Assembly (NCBI RefSeq): GCF_019049105.1
Contig: NZ_JAHQZR010000013.1
Span: 1 to 64,000 of the forward strand
Direction of reading: 5' to 3'
Length of the DNA stretch: 64,000 bases
Source of the DNA: Leucobacter chinensis
Lineage (GTDB): Bacteria > Actinomycetota > Actinomycetes > Actinomycetales > Microbacteriaceae
Positions 1 through 7,808 of this stretch are shown here, piece by piece. The stretch's first letter is position 1, and each line of letters opens with the position of its first letter. The position numbers and the translations under genes are program-made. The notes beneath the pieces are model-generated. The model ran no database searches. It saw only the letters and a program-made list of their open reading frames with translations, and was not told the origin of the DNA.

Positions 1-81
1 GGTTGACACGGTTGACACGGTTGACACGGTTGACACGGTTGACACGGTTGACACGGTTGACACGGTTGACACGGTTGACAC
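1..81 (+). repeat. Nine tandem copies of a 9-bp unit
   Basis: Nine perfect copies of GGTTGACAC start at base 1 and continue off the window. In the surface-protein frame they encode (Val-Asp-Thr)n. The unit is a multiple of three, so slippage changes stalk length without breaking the frame. Confidence 0.95.
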
Positions 82-355
82 GGTTGCTGATGCTGATGCT
101 GATGCTGATGCTGATGCTGATGCTGATGCTGATGCTGATGCTGATGCTGATGCTGATGCTGATGCTGACGCTACCGATAACGGTGCAGCAGACGGTGGTA
201 GCCCGGCGAAGCCAGGCAACGGTGGAAAGGGGCAGCTACCCAACACTGGTTCGGCGCTCACTCTGCCGATCGCGGGCGCTGCTCTTCTCGTCCTTCTCGC
301 TGGTGCGGCCGTGCTCATTGCACGTCGCAACAAGCACGAGGAAGAGCTGAGCTAG
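2..355 (+). CDS. LPXTG cell-wall-anchored surface protein, C-terminal part
   Basis: The 5' end lies outside the window; only the last 117 codons are seen, in frame 2, with no start codon. The visible part is a Val-Asp-Thr repeat, then an Ala-Asp repeat, a short Gly/Pro linker, the sortase motif LPNTG, a hydrophobic helix and the charged tail RRNKHEEELS. This is the standard cell wall sorting signal: sortase cleaves between Thr and Gly and attaches the protein to peptidoglycan. The acidic repeats probably span the wall like other SD- or AD-type stalks. The function of the missing N-terminal part cannot be told. A U-tailed terminator follows directly. Confidence 0.88.
   Translation, partial: VDTVDTVDTVDTVDTVDTVDTVDTVDTVADADADADADADADADADADADADADADATDNGAADGGSPAKPGNGGKGQLPNTGSALTLPIAGAALLVLLAGAAVLIARRNKHEEELS
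86..169 (+). repeat. Tandem 6-bp microsatellite coding Ala-Asp
   Basis: Thirteen perfect copies of GCTGAT followed by one GCTGAC. They encode an (Ala-Asp)n stretch of the LPXTG protein. Almost no third-position divergence points to recent slippage rather than old selected sequence. Confidence 0.95.
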
Positions 356-365
356 CTCAAAAAAT

Positions 366-404
366 AAACCGGGCTGGGGCTCTTGGCGGGTCCCAGCCCG
401 GTTT
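366..404. terminator. Bidirectional-type intrinsic terminator
   Basis: A perfect 13-bp stem (366-378 with 392-404) with a 13-base loop follows the LPXTG gene stop. The stem ends in A's on the left and T's on the right, so it could work in both directions. Confidence 0.85.
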
Positions 405-490
405 TACACGCGGTGATAGCTCATCATTACACAAGCTGCAGGGGTAGCCGTTGCTGATAGGCGCGGCACGGTACAAGGGATAAGGGAACG

Positions 491-1303
491 ATGTCAAAGG
501 ATTTGAGATCAAAACAGCGCAGAGGCGGTGGTGAAGCTTCGGTATTAGCTACGAGAGTCTCGGCAGTTACTGCGATGGTGCTTAGTCTCTTGGTCATGGT
601 CGGTACGGTGATCATGGTTTTGCCTGCTGGCACGCCTATGAAGAAGGAATTGCAATCGGTGGCCTCCCCGTACTTTTCCCAGACATGGCGGGTTTTTGCG
701 CCGAATATTATGAAGGCTAATTTTTCGCTTGAGATGCGAGCTCAGTGGTTTGATGACGATGTGATGGTGAAGTCAGACTGGGTCTCCATTACAGATCTCG
801 AGACCAAAGTTGTTCCCGGCAACGTCATACCCTCTCGCATTCAAAAGAGCAGCTGGAACCTCAGTCAAACATTTCGTAAGCGATTCAATGCTCTCGACGA
901 TGAGCAGAAGACTCGTGTCAAAGACACCTTTATTCAGAGAGGTGAAGAAGGGTTCGAAGCGATCCCTAGCGAAGAGCTCATCGCAGAACTCGGCAAAAAC
1001 GACGCTAATGTAATCCGTTTCTTGCGCATGGACTACATGACAATGCGCTATCTCTCGTTCTATGCGAGAGCAGGCTTCGGCAAAGACATAGAACGGGTCC
1101 AGTGGCGCATTGTGCTTGATCGCCCGAATGATTTTACCCATCGCTTTGATGACGAGAAGCAGTTTAAGCCGACGGTGACGACCTTTGGGTGGCGTCAGTC
1201 AAACGTGCGTGCCCCCAAAGTCGTAGTCGACGAATACCGTGCGGTGATACACCGTATGGGGGCAGAAAGGTTGTTTAAGGAGGCGGCTGCGAATGGTCAA
1301 TAA
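491..1303 (+). CDS. DUF5819-family membrane-anchored protein (SdpA-like partner of HTTM protein)
   Basis: 270 residues. One N-terminal membrane helix (about residues 26-48) is followed by an exposed domain beginning with the SQTWRVFAPN segment, typical of DUF5819 proteins found next to HTTM genes. A purine-rich AAGGGAAC lies just before the ATG. The 3' end overlaps the HTTM gene by 11 bases, so the two are co-translated. In Bacillus, SdpA and the HTTM-like SdpB are both needed to mature the SdpC toxin; a similar partnership here is an inference from the pairing and topology. No SdpC-like substrate gene is visible. Family assignment is from recognised motifs, not a search. Confidence 0.65.
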   Translation: MSKDLRSKQRRGGGEASVLATRVSAVTAMVLSLLVMVGTVIMVLPAGTPMKKELQSVASPYFSQTWRVFAPNIMKANFSLEMRAQWFDDDVMVKSDWVSITDLETKVVPGNVIPSRIQKSSWNLSQTFRKRFNALDDEQKTRVKDTFIQRGEEGFEAIPSEELIAELGKNDANVIRFLRMDYMTMRYLSFYARAGFGKDIERVQWRIVLDRPNDFTHRFDDEKQFKPTVTTFGWRQSNVRAPKVVVDEYRAVIHRMGAERLFKEAAANGQ

Positions 1304-2324
1304 TTCACTCTTTGATCGAGCTGTTGCGTGGTTTACCGACCGGCAGCACAATTTGCGAAGCTTTTCGATGCTGCGCATTCTGTACGGTGTTGGGCTGTTG
1401 GCGATGCTTCTCTCAAGCTCAGCTGAACGTGCATTGCTCTGGGGGCACGCATCGTTATGGGTAGATCCAGAGGCGAAACGACGGGGTTTTCACACCTTCG
1501 ACTTCATTTTCACGAAGTCATCACCAGTACTGTTTGACATAGCGTTTTTCGGCCTGATTCTTGTTGTGGCGCTCTTTATTGTTGGCTGGCGCACCCGCAT
1601 AATGACGTTCGTTTTGCTGGTGATGCTCGTCTCGCTACAAGCAAACAATCCATACGTGCTAAACGGCGGTGATACGCTCATGCGCATCACGCTCTTTTTC
1701 ATGCTTTTTGCAAACCTTGGCGAGTTTTACTCGTTAGACGCGAGGCGTCGTGCAAAGCAACGACGCGCAGGAAAAGTAACACGTGCCTGGTTGCCAGCGC
1801 ACGTGTCGAACGCGGCGCATAACGCTGCTTTGATACTGGGCTGTTTTCAAATCATTGTGGTCTATGTCACATCAGGGGTCTGGAAACTTCTGGGCGATGA
1901 GTGGCTCGATGGTACCGCGCTCTTTTATGCGTTAAGGCTCGATGTGTTTATGGCGTACCCAATGGTTAACGAATTCATTTGGCAGTCTTCGCTCGTAATA
2001 TATGTCGCGACCTTTATTGCCCTGTGGGTACAAACGCTCTTTCCGCTCATGCTTCTGTGGCGGCCCACGAGGATCTTTGCCCTGGCGAGCCTGATTTTCA
2101 TGCACCTGGGTATCGCTGTTTTGTTGGGGCTCTGGCCGTTCTCGCTCGCGATGATCGCTCTCGATATGTTGTTCGTGCGGGATGCGTCGTGGGTTAGTGC
2201 TTTGGCGTGGGTACAACGCAGTAAAGCGTTCAACGCAGCCCGTGATGCCCGAAATCGCGCCATGCTCGCTATGAAACGTAGCGCCAGCGCTCGAAAGGCT
2301 GGCCGACACAAGCCTGTGCTGTAG
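1293..2324 (+). CDS. HTTM-domain integral membrane protein (SdpB / vitamin K carboxylase-like)
   Basis: 343 residues with many hydrophobic helices. The opening (LRSFSMLRILYGVGLLAMLL), the later WKLLGDEWLDGTALFYAL segment and a long basic cytoplasmic tail match HTTM proteins, the membrane fold shared by SdpB and gamma-carboxylase relatives. The ATG has a good AAGGAGG site inside the end of the DUF5819 gene, and the overlap implies a fixed ratio of the two products. It may act in maturing or exporting a peptide, or have a redox role as in vitamin K carboxylase relatives; the sequence does not decide. The pair is closed off by a strong terminator. Confidence 0.72.
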   Translation: MVNNSLFDRAVAWFTDRQHNLRSFSMLRILYGVGLLAMLLSSSAERALLWGHASLWVDPEAKRRGFHTFDFIFTKSSPVLFDIAFFGLILVVALFIVGWRTRIMTFVLLVMLVSLQANNPYVLNGGDTLMRITLFFMLFANLGEFYSLDARRRAKQRRAGKVTRAWLPAHVSNAAHNAALILGCFQIIVVYVTSGVWKLLGDEWLDGTALFYALRLDVFMAYPMVNEFIWQSSLVIYVATFIALWVQTLFPLMLLWRPTRIFALASLIFMHLGIAVLLGLWPFSLAMIALDMLFVRDASWVSALAWVQRSKAFNAARDARNRAMLAMKRSASARKAGRHKPVL

Positions 2325-2350
2325 GGCCCTGCCCACCGCACCTCCAAGCC

Positions 2351-2403
2351 GAGACCACCTGCTTCAACCCCCATCCCAATTCCCGAAGCAGGTGGTCTCT
2401 TTT
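2351..2403 (+). terminator. Intrinsic terminator after the DUF5819/HTTM pair
   Basis: Perfect 15-bp stem (2351-2365 with 2385-2399), 19-base loop, followed by TTTT. It separates the pair from the heat-shock operon. Confidence 0.88.
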
Positions 2404-2456
2404 ATGCATTCACGAGCCGGGATGGAGCGAAGTTGACCGCTCATTGAATCCTGAAC

Positions 2457-2539
2457 ATTGAGTGTGAGTGACTCAAGTTTTGCGTGACGAGCTTGACATG
2501 GCCCCGGCGATCTGTAAACTTGAGTTCATCAGGCTCAAC
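2457..2539 (+). promoter_or_regulatory. dnaK promoter with two HspR (HAIR) operators
   Basis: The HAIR consensus is CTTGAGT-N7-ACTCAAG. Positions 2457-2477 read ATTGAGT-N7-ACTCAAG (one mismatch) and 2519-2539 read CTTGAGT-N7-GCTCAAC (two mismatches). Between them lie a -35 TTGACA (2493-2498) and a -10 TAAACT (2515-2520) with a 16-base spacer. The second operator overlaps the -10, so HspR bound there should block polymerase. hspR is the last stress gene of the same operon, which gives autoregulation. Confidence 0.87.
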
Positions 2540-2571
2540 TTTAGATTTTCTAGCATGAAGGAGAAGCACAT

Positions 2572-4416
2572 ATGTCACGTGCAGTAGGTATTGACCTCGG
2601 TACCACGAACTCGGTCGTGAGCGTTCTCGAGGGTGGCGAGCCCACCGTTATTGCCAACGCAGAAGGCTTGCGCACCACCCCCTCGGTCGTTGCGTTTACG
2701 AAAGATGGTGAGGTGCTCGTTGGTGAAACCGCGAAGCGCCAGGCCGTTACGAACGTTGACCGCACGATCGCTTCGGTGAAGCGTCACATGGGTACCGACT
2801 GGACCCAGCAGATCGACGACAAGAAGTACACCCCACAGGAGCTCAGCGCTCGTATTCTCATGAAGCTCAAGCGCGATGCAGAGTCGTACTTGGGCGACAA
2901 GGTGACCGATGCGGTCATCACCGTTCCCGCATACTTCAACGACGCTGAGCGTCAGGCGACGAAGGAAGCTGGCGAGATTGCTGGCCTCAACGTGCTGCGT
3001 ATTATTAACGAGCCAACCGCTGCGGCACTCGCTTACGGCCTCGACCGCGGTAAAGAAGACGAGCTCATTCTCGTGTTCGACCTCGGCGGCGGTACCTTCG
3101 ACGTTTCGCTGCTTGAGGTGGGTAAAGACGACGATTTCTCGACCATTCAGGTTCGAGCAACCTCGGGCGACAATCGCCTCGGTGGCGACGACTGGGATCA
3201 GCGCGTTGTCGACTGGCTCATCGGCCAGTTCAAGAGCTCAACCGGTGTTGACGTAGCGGGCGACAAGATCGCGCTGCAGCGCCTCAAGGAAGCCGCTGAG
3301 CAGGCGAAGAAGGAACTCTCGAGTTCAATGAGCACGCAGATTCAGCTCCCCTACCTCTCACTCACTGAGAACGGGCCTGCAAACCTCGAAGAGACCCTTA
3401 CTCGTGCGAAGTTCGAAGAGCTCACGAAAGACCTGCTCGAGCGCACCCGTAAGCCCTTCGAAGACGTGATTAAGGAAGCCGGCGTTAAGGTTGGCGACAT
3501 CGCGCACGTCGTGCTCGTTGGCGGTTCAACCCGTATGCCTTCGGTGACCGAACTCGTGACCAAGCTCACGAACGGTCGCGAGCCCAACAAGGGTGTCAAC
3601 CCCGATGAGGTTGTTGCTGTCGGTGCCGCACTGCAGGCCGGCGTGCTGAAGGGCGAGCGTAAAGACGTTCTGCTCATCGACGTTACCCCGCTCTCACTCG
3701 GTATCGAGACCAAGGGTGGCCGCATGACGAAGCTCATCGAGCGCAACACGGCTATTCCGACGAAGCGTTCAGAGACCTTCACGACGGCCGATGACAACCA
3801 GCCTTCGGTATCGATCCAGGTGTTCCAGGGCGAGCGAGAGTTCACCCGCGACAACAAGAACCTCGGTACCTTCGAGCTGACTGGCATTGCCCCGGCACCC
3901 CGTGGCGTTCCACAGATCGAGGTCACCTTCGATATTGACGCGAACGGCATCGTTCAGGTATCGGCCAAGGACAAGGGCACTGGCACCGAGCAAACCATCA
4001 CGATTTCTGGTGGATCATCGCTGTCGCAAGACGACATCGATCGCATGGTGCGCGAGGCCGAGGAGCACGCTGAGGAAGACAAGCAGCGCGCCGAGACGCT
4101 CGAGAAGCGTAACGCGGCCGAGAACCTTGCCTACTCGGTAGAAAAGCTCATCTCAGAGAACGGCGACAAGCTTCCTGAAGATGTGAAGACCGAGGTTCAG
4201 GGTGACCTTGACGAGCTGAAGCAGGCGCTCGCTGGCGAAGACGAGGCTGCGGTTCAGACCGCCTTTGACAAGCTCAACGAGAGCCAGGGCAAGCTCGGCC
4301 AGGCCATCTACGAGGCCGCACAGCAGGAGGCCCCAGCGGCTGATGCTGAGGGCCAGACAGACGAAGAAGACGTTATCGACGCAGAGGTTGTCGAAGATGA
4401 CGAGGAGCAGAAGTAG
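2572..4416 (+). CDS. dnaK: Chaperone DnaK (Hsp70)
   Basis: 614 residues, normal for actinobacterial DnaK. ATPase domain signatures are visible in order: [13 protein letters not shown] at the N-terminus, [17 protein letters not shown] near residue 170, and [13 protein letters not shown] near 315. The substrate-binding domain follows, with an acidic Asp/Glu-rich tail. It folds nascent and stress-damaged proteins with DnaJ and GrpE, and in actinobacteria also acts as co-repressor for HspR. GAAGGAG precedes the ATG. grpE starts 2 bases after the stop. A 60-bp near-copy of codons around residues 140-159 occurs as a relic at 40579-40638. Confidence 0.98.
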   Translation: MSRAVGIDLGTTNSVVSVLEGGEPTVIANAEGLRTTPSVVAFTKDGEVLVGETAKRQAVTNVDRTIASVKRHMGTDWTQQIDDKKYTPQELSARILMKLKRDAESYLGDKVTDAVITVPAYFNDAERQATKEAGEIAGLNVLRIINEPTAAALAYGLDRGKEDELILVFDLGGGTFDVSLLEVGKDDDFSTIQVRATSGDNRLGGDDWDQRVVDWLIGQFKSSTGVDVAGDKIALQRLKEAAEQAKKELSSSMSTQIQLPYLSLTENGPANLEETLTRAKFEELTKDLLERTRKPFEDVIKEAGVKVGDIAHVVLVGGSTRMPSVTELVTKLTNGREPNKGVNPDEVVAVGAALQAGVLKGERKDVLLIDVTPLSLGIETKGGRMTKLIERNTAIPTKRSETFTTADDNQPSVSIQVFQGEREFTRDNKNLGTFELTGIAPAPRGVPQIEVTFDIDANGIVQVSAKDKGTGTEQTITISGGSSLSQDDIDRMVREAEEHAEEDKQRAETLEKRNAAENLAYSVEKLISENGDKLPEDVKTEVQGDLDELKQALAGEDEAAVQTAFDKLNESQGKLGQAIYEAAQQEAPAADAEGQTDEEDVIDAEVVEDDEEQK

Positions 4417-4418
4417 CC

Positions 4419-5039
4419 ATGACACAGCACGAGGATCTCACGCCGGAGAACGGCGAGAACCCCTCAGCTGAAGAGCAGCAGCCAGGGTCGGGAGCAAGCG
4501 CTCCCGGCCCTGAGCCGCACTCGGCTGAAGAGGGCGACCTGACCGTCGAAGACATTCTTGGCGCTGAGCAGAGCGCAGAGGCTAAGGGCGAGGGTGCGGC
4601 AGCTGACGAAGCGACCGAGGAAGAAAACCCCTACCTTGAAGACCTTCGTAGGCTTACCGCCGAATACGCGAACTACCGTAAGCGCACGGAAGACAATCGT
4701 GAGCTTGAAGAGCAGCGGGCGAAGGCTAAGGTCATCGAATCACTGCTCACCGTGCTCGATGACCTCGATCGCGCAGAGGCCCACGGCGATCTTGTCGAGG
4801 GCACCGCGTTCCTCACCATCGCGCAAAAGATTCGTACCACGCTCGAAAAGCAAGGGCTCGAATCGTTCGGTGAGAAGGGCGAAGCCTTTGATCCGCAGCA
4901 TCACGAAGCTATCGCGCAGGTGCCGGTTCCCGGCGCAGAGTCAGAGACGGTTCTCGATGTTGTGGAACGGGGGTATCGCATCGGCTTGGTCGAACTTCGC
5001 CCCGCGAAGGTTGCAGTGGCGGTGAGTGCCGATGGCTAG
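4419..5039 (+). CDS. grpE: Nucleotide exchange factor GrpE
   Basis: 206 residues. The first 65 are acidic and low in complexity, as usual in actinobacterial GrpE. Then come the coiled-coil start (YLEDLRRLTAEYANYRKRTE), the core with VIESLLTVLDDLDRA, and the C-terminal beta-domain with GEAFDPQHHEAI and GYRIGLVELRPAKVAVA. It releases ADP from DnaK. It lies between dnaK and dnaJ and its last codons overlap the dnaJ start. Confidence 0.96.
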   Translation: MTQHEDLTPENGENPSAEEQQPGSGASAPGPEPHSAEEGDLTVEDILGAEQSAEAKGEGAAADEATEEENPYLEDLRRLTAEYANYRKRTEDNRELEEQRAKAKVIESLLTVLDDLDRAEAHGDLVEGTAFLTIAQKIRTTLEKQGLESFGEKGEAFDPQHHEAIAQVPVPGAESETVLDVVERGYRIGLVELRPAKVAVAVSADG

Positions 5040-5973
5040 TCAAGATTGGCTTGAAAAAGACTTCTATAAGATGCTCGGTGTCTCAAAAGATGTGAGTGAT
5101 GCCGAACTCAAGAAGGCCTTTCGCAAGCTTGCCAGGAAATACCACCCCGACTCGAACCCTGACGATGCAAAAGCAGAGGCCCGGTTCAAAGAAATCAGCG
5201 AAGCCTACGATGTGCTGAGCGATGCCGAACAGCGCGAAGAGTACGACCAGATTCGTGCGATGGGCGCCGGTGGTGCACGATTCACCTCGGGTGGCCAGGG
5301 CTTTGAAGACATGTTTGGCGGTCCCTTCGGGGGCGGTGGCGGGCACTTCTCTTACCAGGGTGCCCCGGGTGGCTTCGAAGATATTTTTGGTGGCATGTTC
5401 GGTGGCGGGGGCGCTCGCGCCCCACAGCGCGGGCGAGACATCGCGACTTCAACCGTGCTCGATCTGGAAACCGCGGTTGAAGGCTCGACCCTGACGCTGC
5501 GCACCTCGACGGGAGAGAGCACGCGGGTGCGTATTCCCGCCGGTGTTAAAGACGGGCAGAAGATCAAGGTGCGGGGCAAGGGAGAACCAAGCCCCGACGG
5601 CGGGCCAGCAGGCGACATCATTCTCACGGTCACGGTGCGCAAGCACCCGGTGTACCGGCGTGAAGACAACAACCTGAGGCTCACCGTTCCCATTACCTTC
5701 ACCGAGGCCGTGCTCGGCGCCACGATCGAGGTGCCAACGCTTGGCGGTGGTTCGGTTAAGCTGCGAGTGCAGCCGGGAACCCCGAGCGGGCGCGTGCTGC
5801 GCGTCAAAGGTCGCGGTGTGAAAACATCGAAGGTCACCGGTGACCTGCTCGCAGAGGTGCAGGTGGCCGTTCCGGCTCATCTCACGAGTGAGCAGCGCAA
5901 GGCGCTTGACGCCTGGCATACGGTTGAACCCGAAGAAGATCCGCGCGCAGACCTTGTTTCGCGAATGAAGTAA
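5032..5973 (+). CDS. dnaJ: DnaJ-family co-chaperone without zinc finger (CbpA-type)
   Basis: 313 residues. J domain at about 8-75 with the HPD motif in KYHPDSNPDD, a Gly/Phe-rich region at about 85-140 (FGGPFGGGGG), then two C-terminal beta domains (VRIPAGVKDGQKIKVRGKG; GGSVKLRVQPGTPSGRVLRVKGRG). The four CxxCxGxG zinc repeats of classical DnaJ are absent, so this is the type II/CbpA form although it sits in the dnaK operon. The ATG at 5032 overlaps the grpE stop; an in-frame GTG two codons earlier is less likely. It delivers substrates to DnaK and stimulates its ATPase. Confidence 0.93.
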   Translation: MASQDWLEKDFYKMLGVSKDVSDAELKKAFRKLARKYHPDSNPDDAKAEARFKEISEAYDVLSDAEQREEYDQIRAMGAGGARFTSGGQGFEDMFGGPFGGGGGHFSYQGAPGGFEDIFGGMFGGGGARAPQRGRDIATSTVLDLETAVEGSTLTLRTSTGESTRVRIPAGVKDGQKIKVRGKGEPSPDGGPAGDIILTVTVRKHPVYRREDNNLRLTVPITFTEAVLGATIEVPTLGGGSVKLRVQPGTPSGRVLRVKGRGVKTSKVTGDLLAEVQVAVPAHLTSEQRKALDAWHTVEPEEDPRADLVSRMK

Positions 5974-5975
5974 CC

Positions 5976-6007
5976 ACTGTCGGTGGCCCTCTTGTCAGGG
6001 CCACCGA
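5976..6007 (+). terminator. Hairpin between dnaJ and hspR (attenuator-like)
   Basis: Perfect 13-bp GC-rich stem (5976-5988 with 5995-6007) with a 6-base loop starting 3 bases after the dnaJ stop, no U-tract. It may lower read-through into hspR or protect the 3' end of the chaperone message. Confidence 0.6.
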
Positions 6008-6033
6008 CACCACACACGTAAGGGAGGTGCACC

Positions 6034-6471
6034 ATGGCACAGCGTAAGAAACTCGTGGTCGATAAATACAGCCCCGTGTTTGCCGTCGGTGCTGCTGCAG
6101 AGCTCGCTGAAATGCACCCCCAGACACTGCGCCAGTATGACCGTATTGGCCTCGTTGTTCCCGGTCGCACAAGCGGCGGAACAAGGCGCTACAGCCTGCA
6201 CGATATTGAGCGACTGCGGCAAGTCGCGAGCTACTCAGCCGAGGGACTCAGCCTCGAGGGTATTCGCCGAGTGCTGCAGCTCAACGATAAGGTTCGCGGC
6301 CTCGAAGAACGGGTTCGCGAGCTCGAACAGGCCCTCGCTCGCGAGATGCTCAAACACCCAGAACGGCGTGTGTTTGCTGCCGGTTCAGAGGGTGAGGTCG
6401 TCACGCTCAGGCGCGGCACCCGAACCCAGCGTCGCGCCGAGGTCGTTGTCTGGCGACCCGACCGCGGGTGA
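6034..6471 (+). CDS. hspR: Heat-shock repressor HspR (MerR family)
   Basis: 145 residues. The MerR-type winged helix-turn-helix is at about 12-80 (FAVGAAAELAEMHPQTLRQY, then GRTSGGTRRYSLHDIERLR), followed by a coiled coil (VRGLEERVRELEQALA) for dimerisation. GGGAGG lies ahead of the ATG. HspR binds HAIR sites such as those before dnaK, with DnaK as co-repressor. The TGA overlaps the GTG of the next gene. Confidence 0.94.
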   Translation: MAQRKKLVVDKYSPVFAVGAAAELAEMHPQTLRQYDRIGLVVPGRTSGGTRRYSLHDIERLRQVASYSAEGLSLEGIRRVLQLNDKVRGLEERVRELEQALAREMLKHPERRVFAAGSEGEVVTLRRGTRTQRRAEVVVWRPDRG

Positions 6472-7634
6472 TCGTAGCCGTGACGATTGACTACGAAGCG
6501 CTGCGGCGTGAGCCTGACCTTGAGGCCCACGATCTCATCGCGTATGACGCAACCGACCAACTGCTCGTCCAGCGGGCAGTTGAACTGCGTGACAACTTTT
6601 CTGGCGAGAAACCCGGTGACACCGTTGTTATCGGCGAACGCCACGGTGCCATAACCCTCAGCCTCGTGCTGCCCAAAGAGCAGGGCGGGCACGGTCTTAG
6701 CGGGGTGCGAGTGTTTCAGGACACCCTGCTCAACGAGCGTGCGCTCATGCGCAATGCGGCAAGGCTTGGACTCGAGGGCGAGCTCCCCTTCACGCATGAG
6801 GAGCTCGGCCGTGACCTGGTCAAAGGCGCGAAGACCGTGCTCCTGCAACTCCCCAAGTCACTCGACGAACTCGCTGAAATCGCCTACTGGGTCGCGACGA
6901 ACGCCGACCCAGAGGTCACCCTCATCGCCGGGGGGCGAGTGAAACACATGACCCTCGCGCAAAACGAGGTTCTCTCACGATTCTTCACCACGGTGCGGGC
7001 CGAACGCGCCGAACGAAAATCGCGACTGCTCATCGCGACGGGGCCGGTCGATGACCCGGCCGATCCGCCGTTTCCAGTGACGGGGGTCGATGCCGACCTA
7101 CCGTTTGCACTGCATGCATACGGGGCAACGTTCGGTGGGCCGACACTCGACCACGGGAGCCGGTTGCTGCTGCGACACCTCCCAGAGATCGCGCCAGATG
7201 TCACACGCATCGTCGACCTCGGCTGCGGTAACGGCTCGCTCGCGGTCGCTGCCGCCCTCGCCAGGCCGACTGCGCAGGTGCACGCGACCGATCAGTCGTG
7301 GGCCGCGGTCAACGCGACGAAAGCGACCGCCAGGTGGGCCGGGGTCAGCGACAGAGTGACGGTCACGCGCGCAGACGGGGCCGAGGCGGTCGGCGACGGC
7401 TGGGCAGAGCTCATGGTCGTGAACCCACCGTTTCACGCCGGCCAGGTGGTTTCGGAGGAGATCGCCAGAACCCTTATCAGGGGAGCCGCGAGGGCGCTGG
7501 CTGAGGGGGCAACCATACTGGTCGTCTATAATTCACACTTAGGGCATCGCGCCGTTATTGAACGTGAAATAGGCCCAACACAGCAGGTAGCGAGAGACCG
7601 CTCGTTCACCGTTGTGCGGGCAACGAAGCGTTGA
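6468..7634 (+). CDS. RsmC/RlmG-like class I methyltransferase
   Basis: 388 residues from GTG 6468, which overlaps the hspR stop by 4 bases; GTG 6480 is an in-frame alternative. The N-terminal half is a degenerate methyltransferase-like domain as in RsmC and RlmG. The C-terminal half has the SAM-binding motif VDLGCGNGSLAVAAAL (near residue 248) and the catalytic NPPFH motif (near 318), typical of guanine-N2 rRNA methyltransferases. The exact rRNA target cannot be told. Overlap suggests translational coupling to hspR. A diverged broken relative lies at 40828-41015. Confidence 0.82.
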   Translation: MIVAVTIDYEALRREPDLEAHDLIAYDATDQLLVQRAVELRDNFSGEKPGDTVVIGERHGAITLSLVLPKEQGGHGLSGVRVFQDTLLNERALMRNAARLGLEGELPFTHEELGRDLVKGAKTVLLQLPKSLDELAEIAYWVATNADPEVTLIAGGRVKHMTLAQNEVLSRFFTTVRAERAERKSRLLIATGPVDDPADPPFPVTGVDADLPFALHAYGATFGGPTLDHGSRLLLRHLPEIAPDVTRIVDLGCGNGSLAVAAALARPTAQVHATDQSWAAVNATKATARWAGVSDRVTVTRADGAEAVGDGWAELMVVNPPFHAGQVVSEEIARTLIRGAARALAEGATILVVYNSHLGHRAVIEREIGPTQQVARDRSFTVVRATKR

Positions 7635-7704
7635 AGAGTGAGGCTTTGGTCTCGCTTTCGGCCATGCCGTCATCCGCGAGTATGAGGCAGCCCGAATATC
7701 GCTA

Positions 7705-7716
7705 GTACCTAGGTAC
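7705..7716. promoter_or_regulatory. 12-bp perfect palindrome upstream of the GT4 pair
   Basis: GTACCTAGGTAC at 7705-7716 is a perfect palindrome about 100 bases before the first glycosyltransferase. It could be an operator, but no regulator is linked to it. A possible -10 TACACT lies at 7768-7773. Nothing else is seen in 7635-7808. Confidence 0.3.
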
Positions 7717-7808
7717 CAAGAATGGCTGGTCGGTGCACTTTTCGACGTGAAAGCAGTGCGACCGAACTACACTGAAAACGATTCAGTAGCCTAGTGCAGG
7801 AGAAATTT

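Noticed and set aside
3-350. Plus-strand ORF with Leu-Thr-Arg and Leu-Met repeats
   Set aside because: It is the frame-shifted shadow of the LPXTG protein, whose frame 2 gives LPNTG, a membrane helix and a basic tail.
5976-6007. Hairpin as a HAIR operator for hspR
   Set aside because: It lacks the CTTGAGT/ACTCAAG half-sites; it is a GC stem, more like an attenuator.
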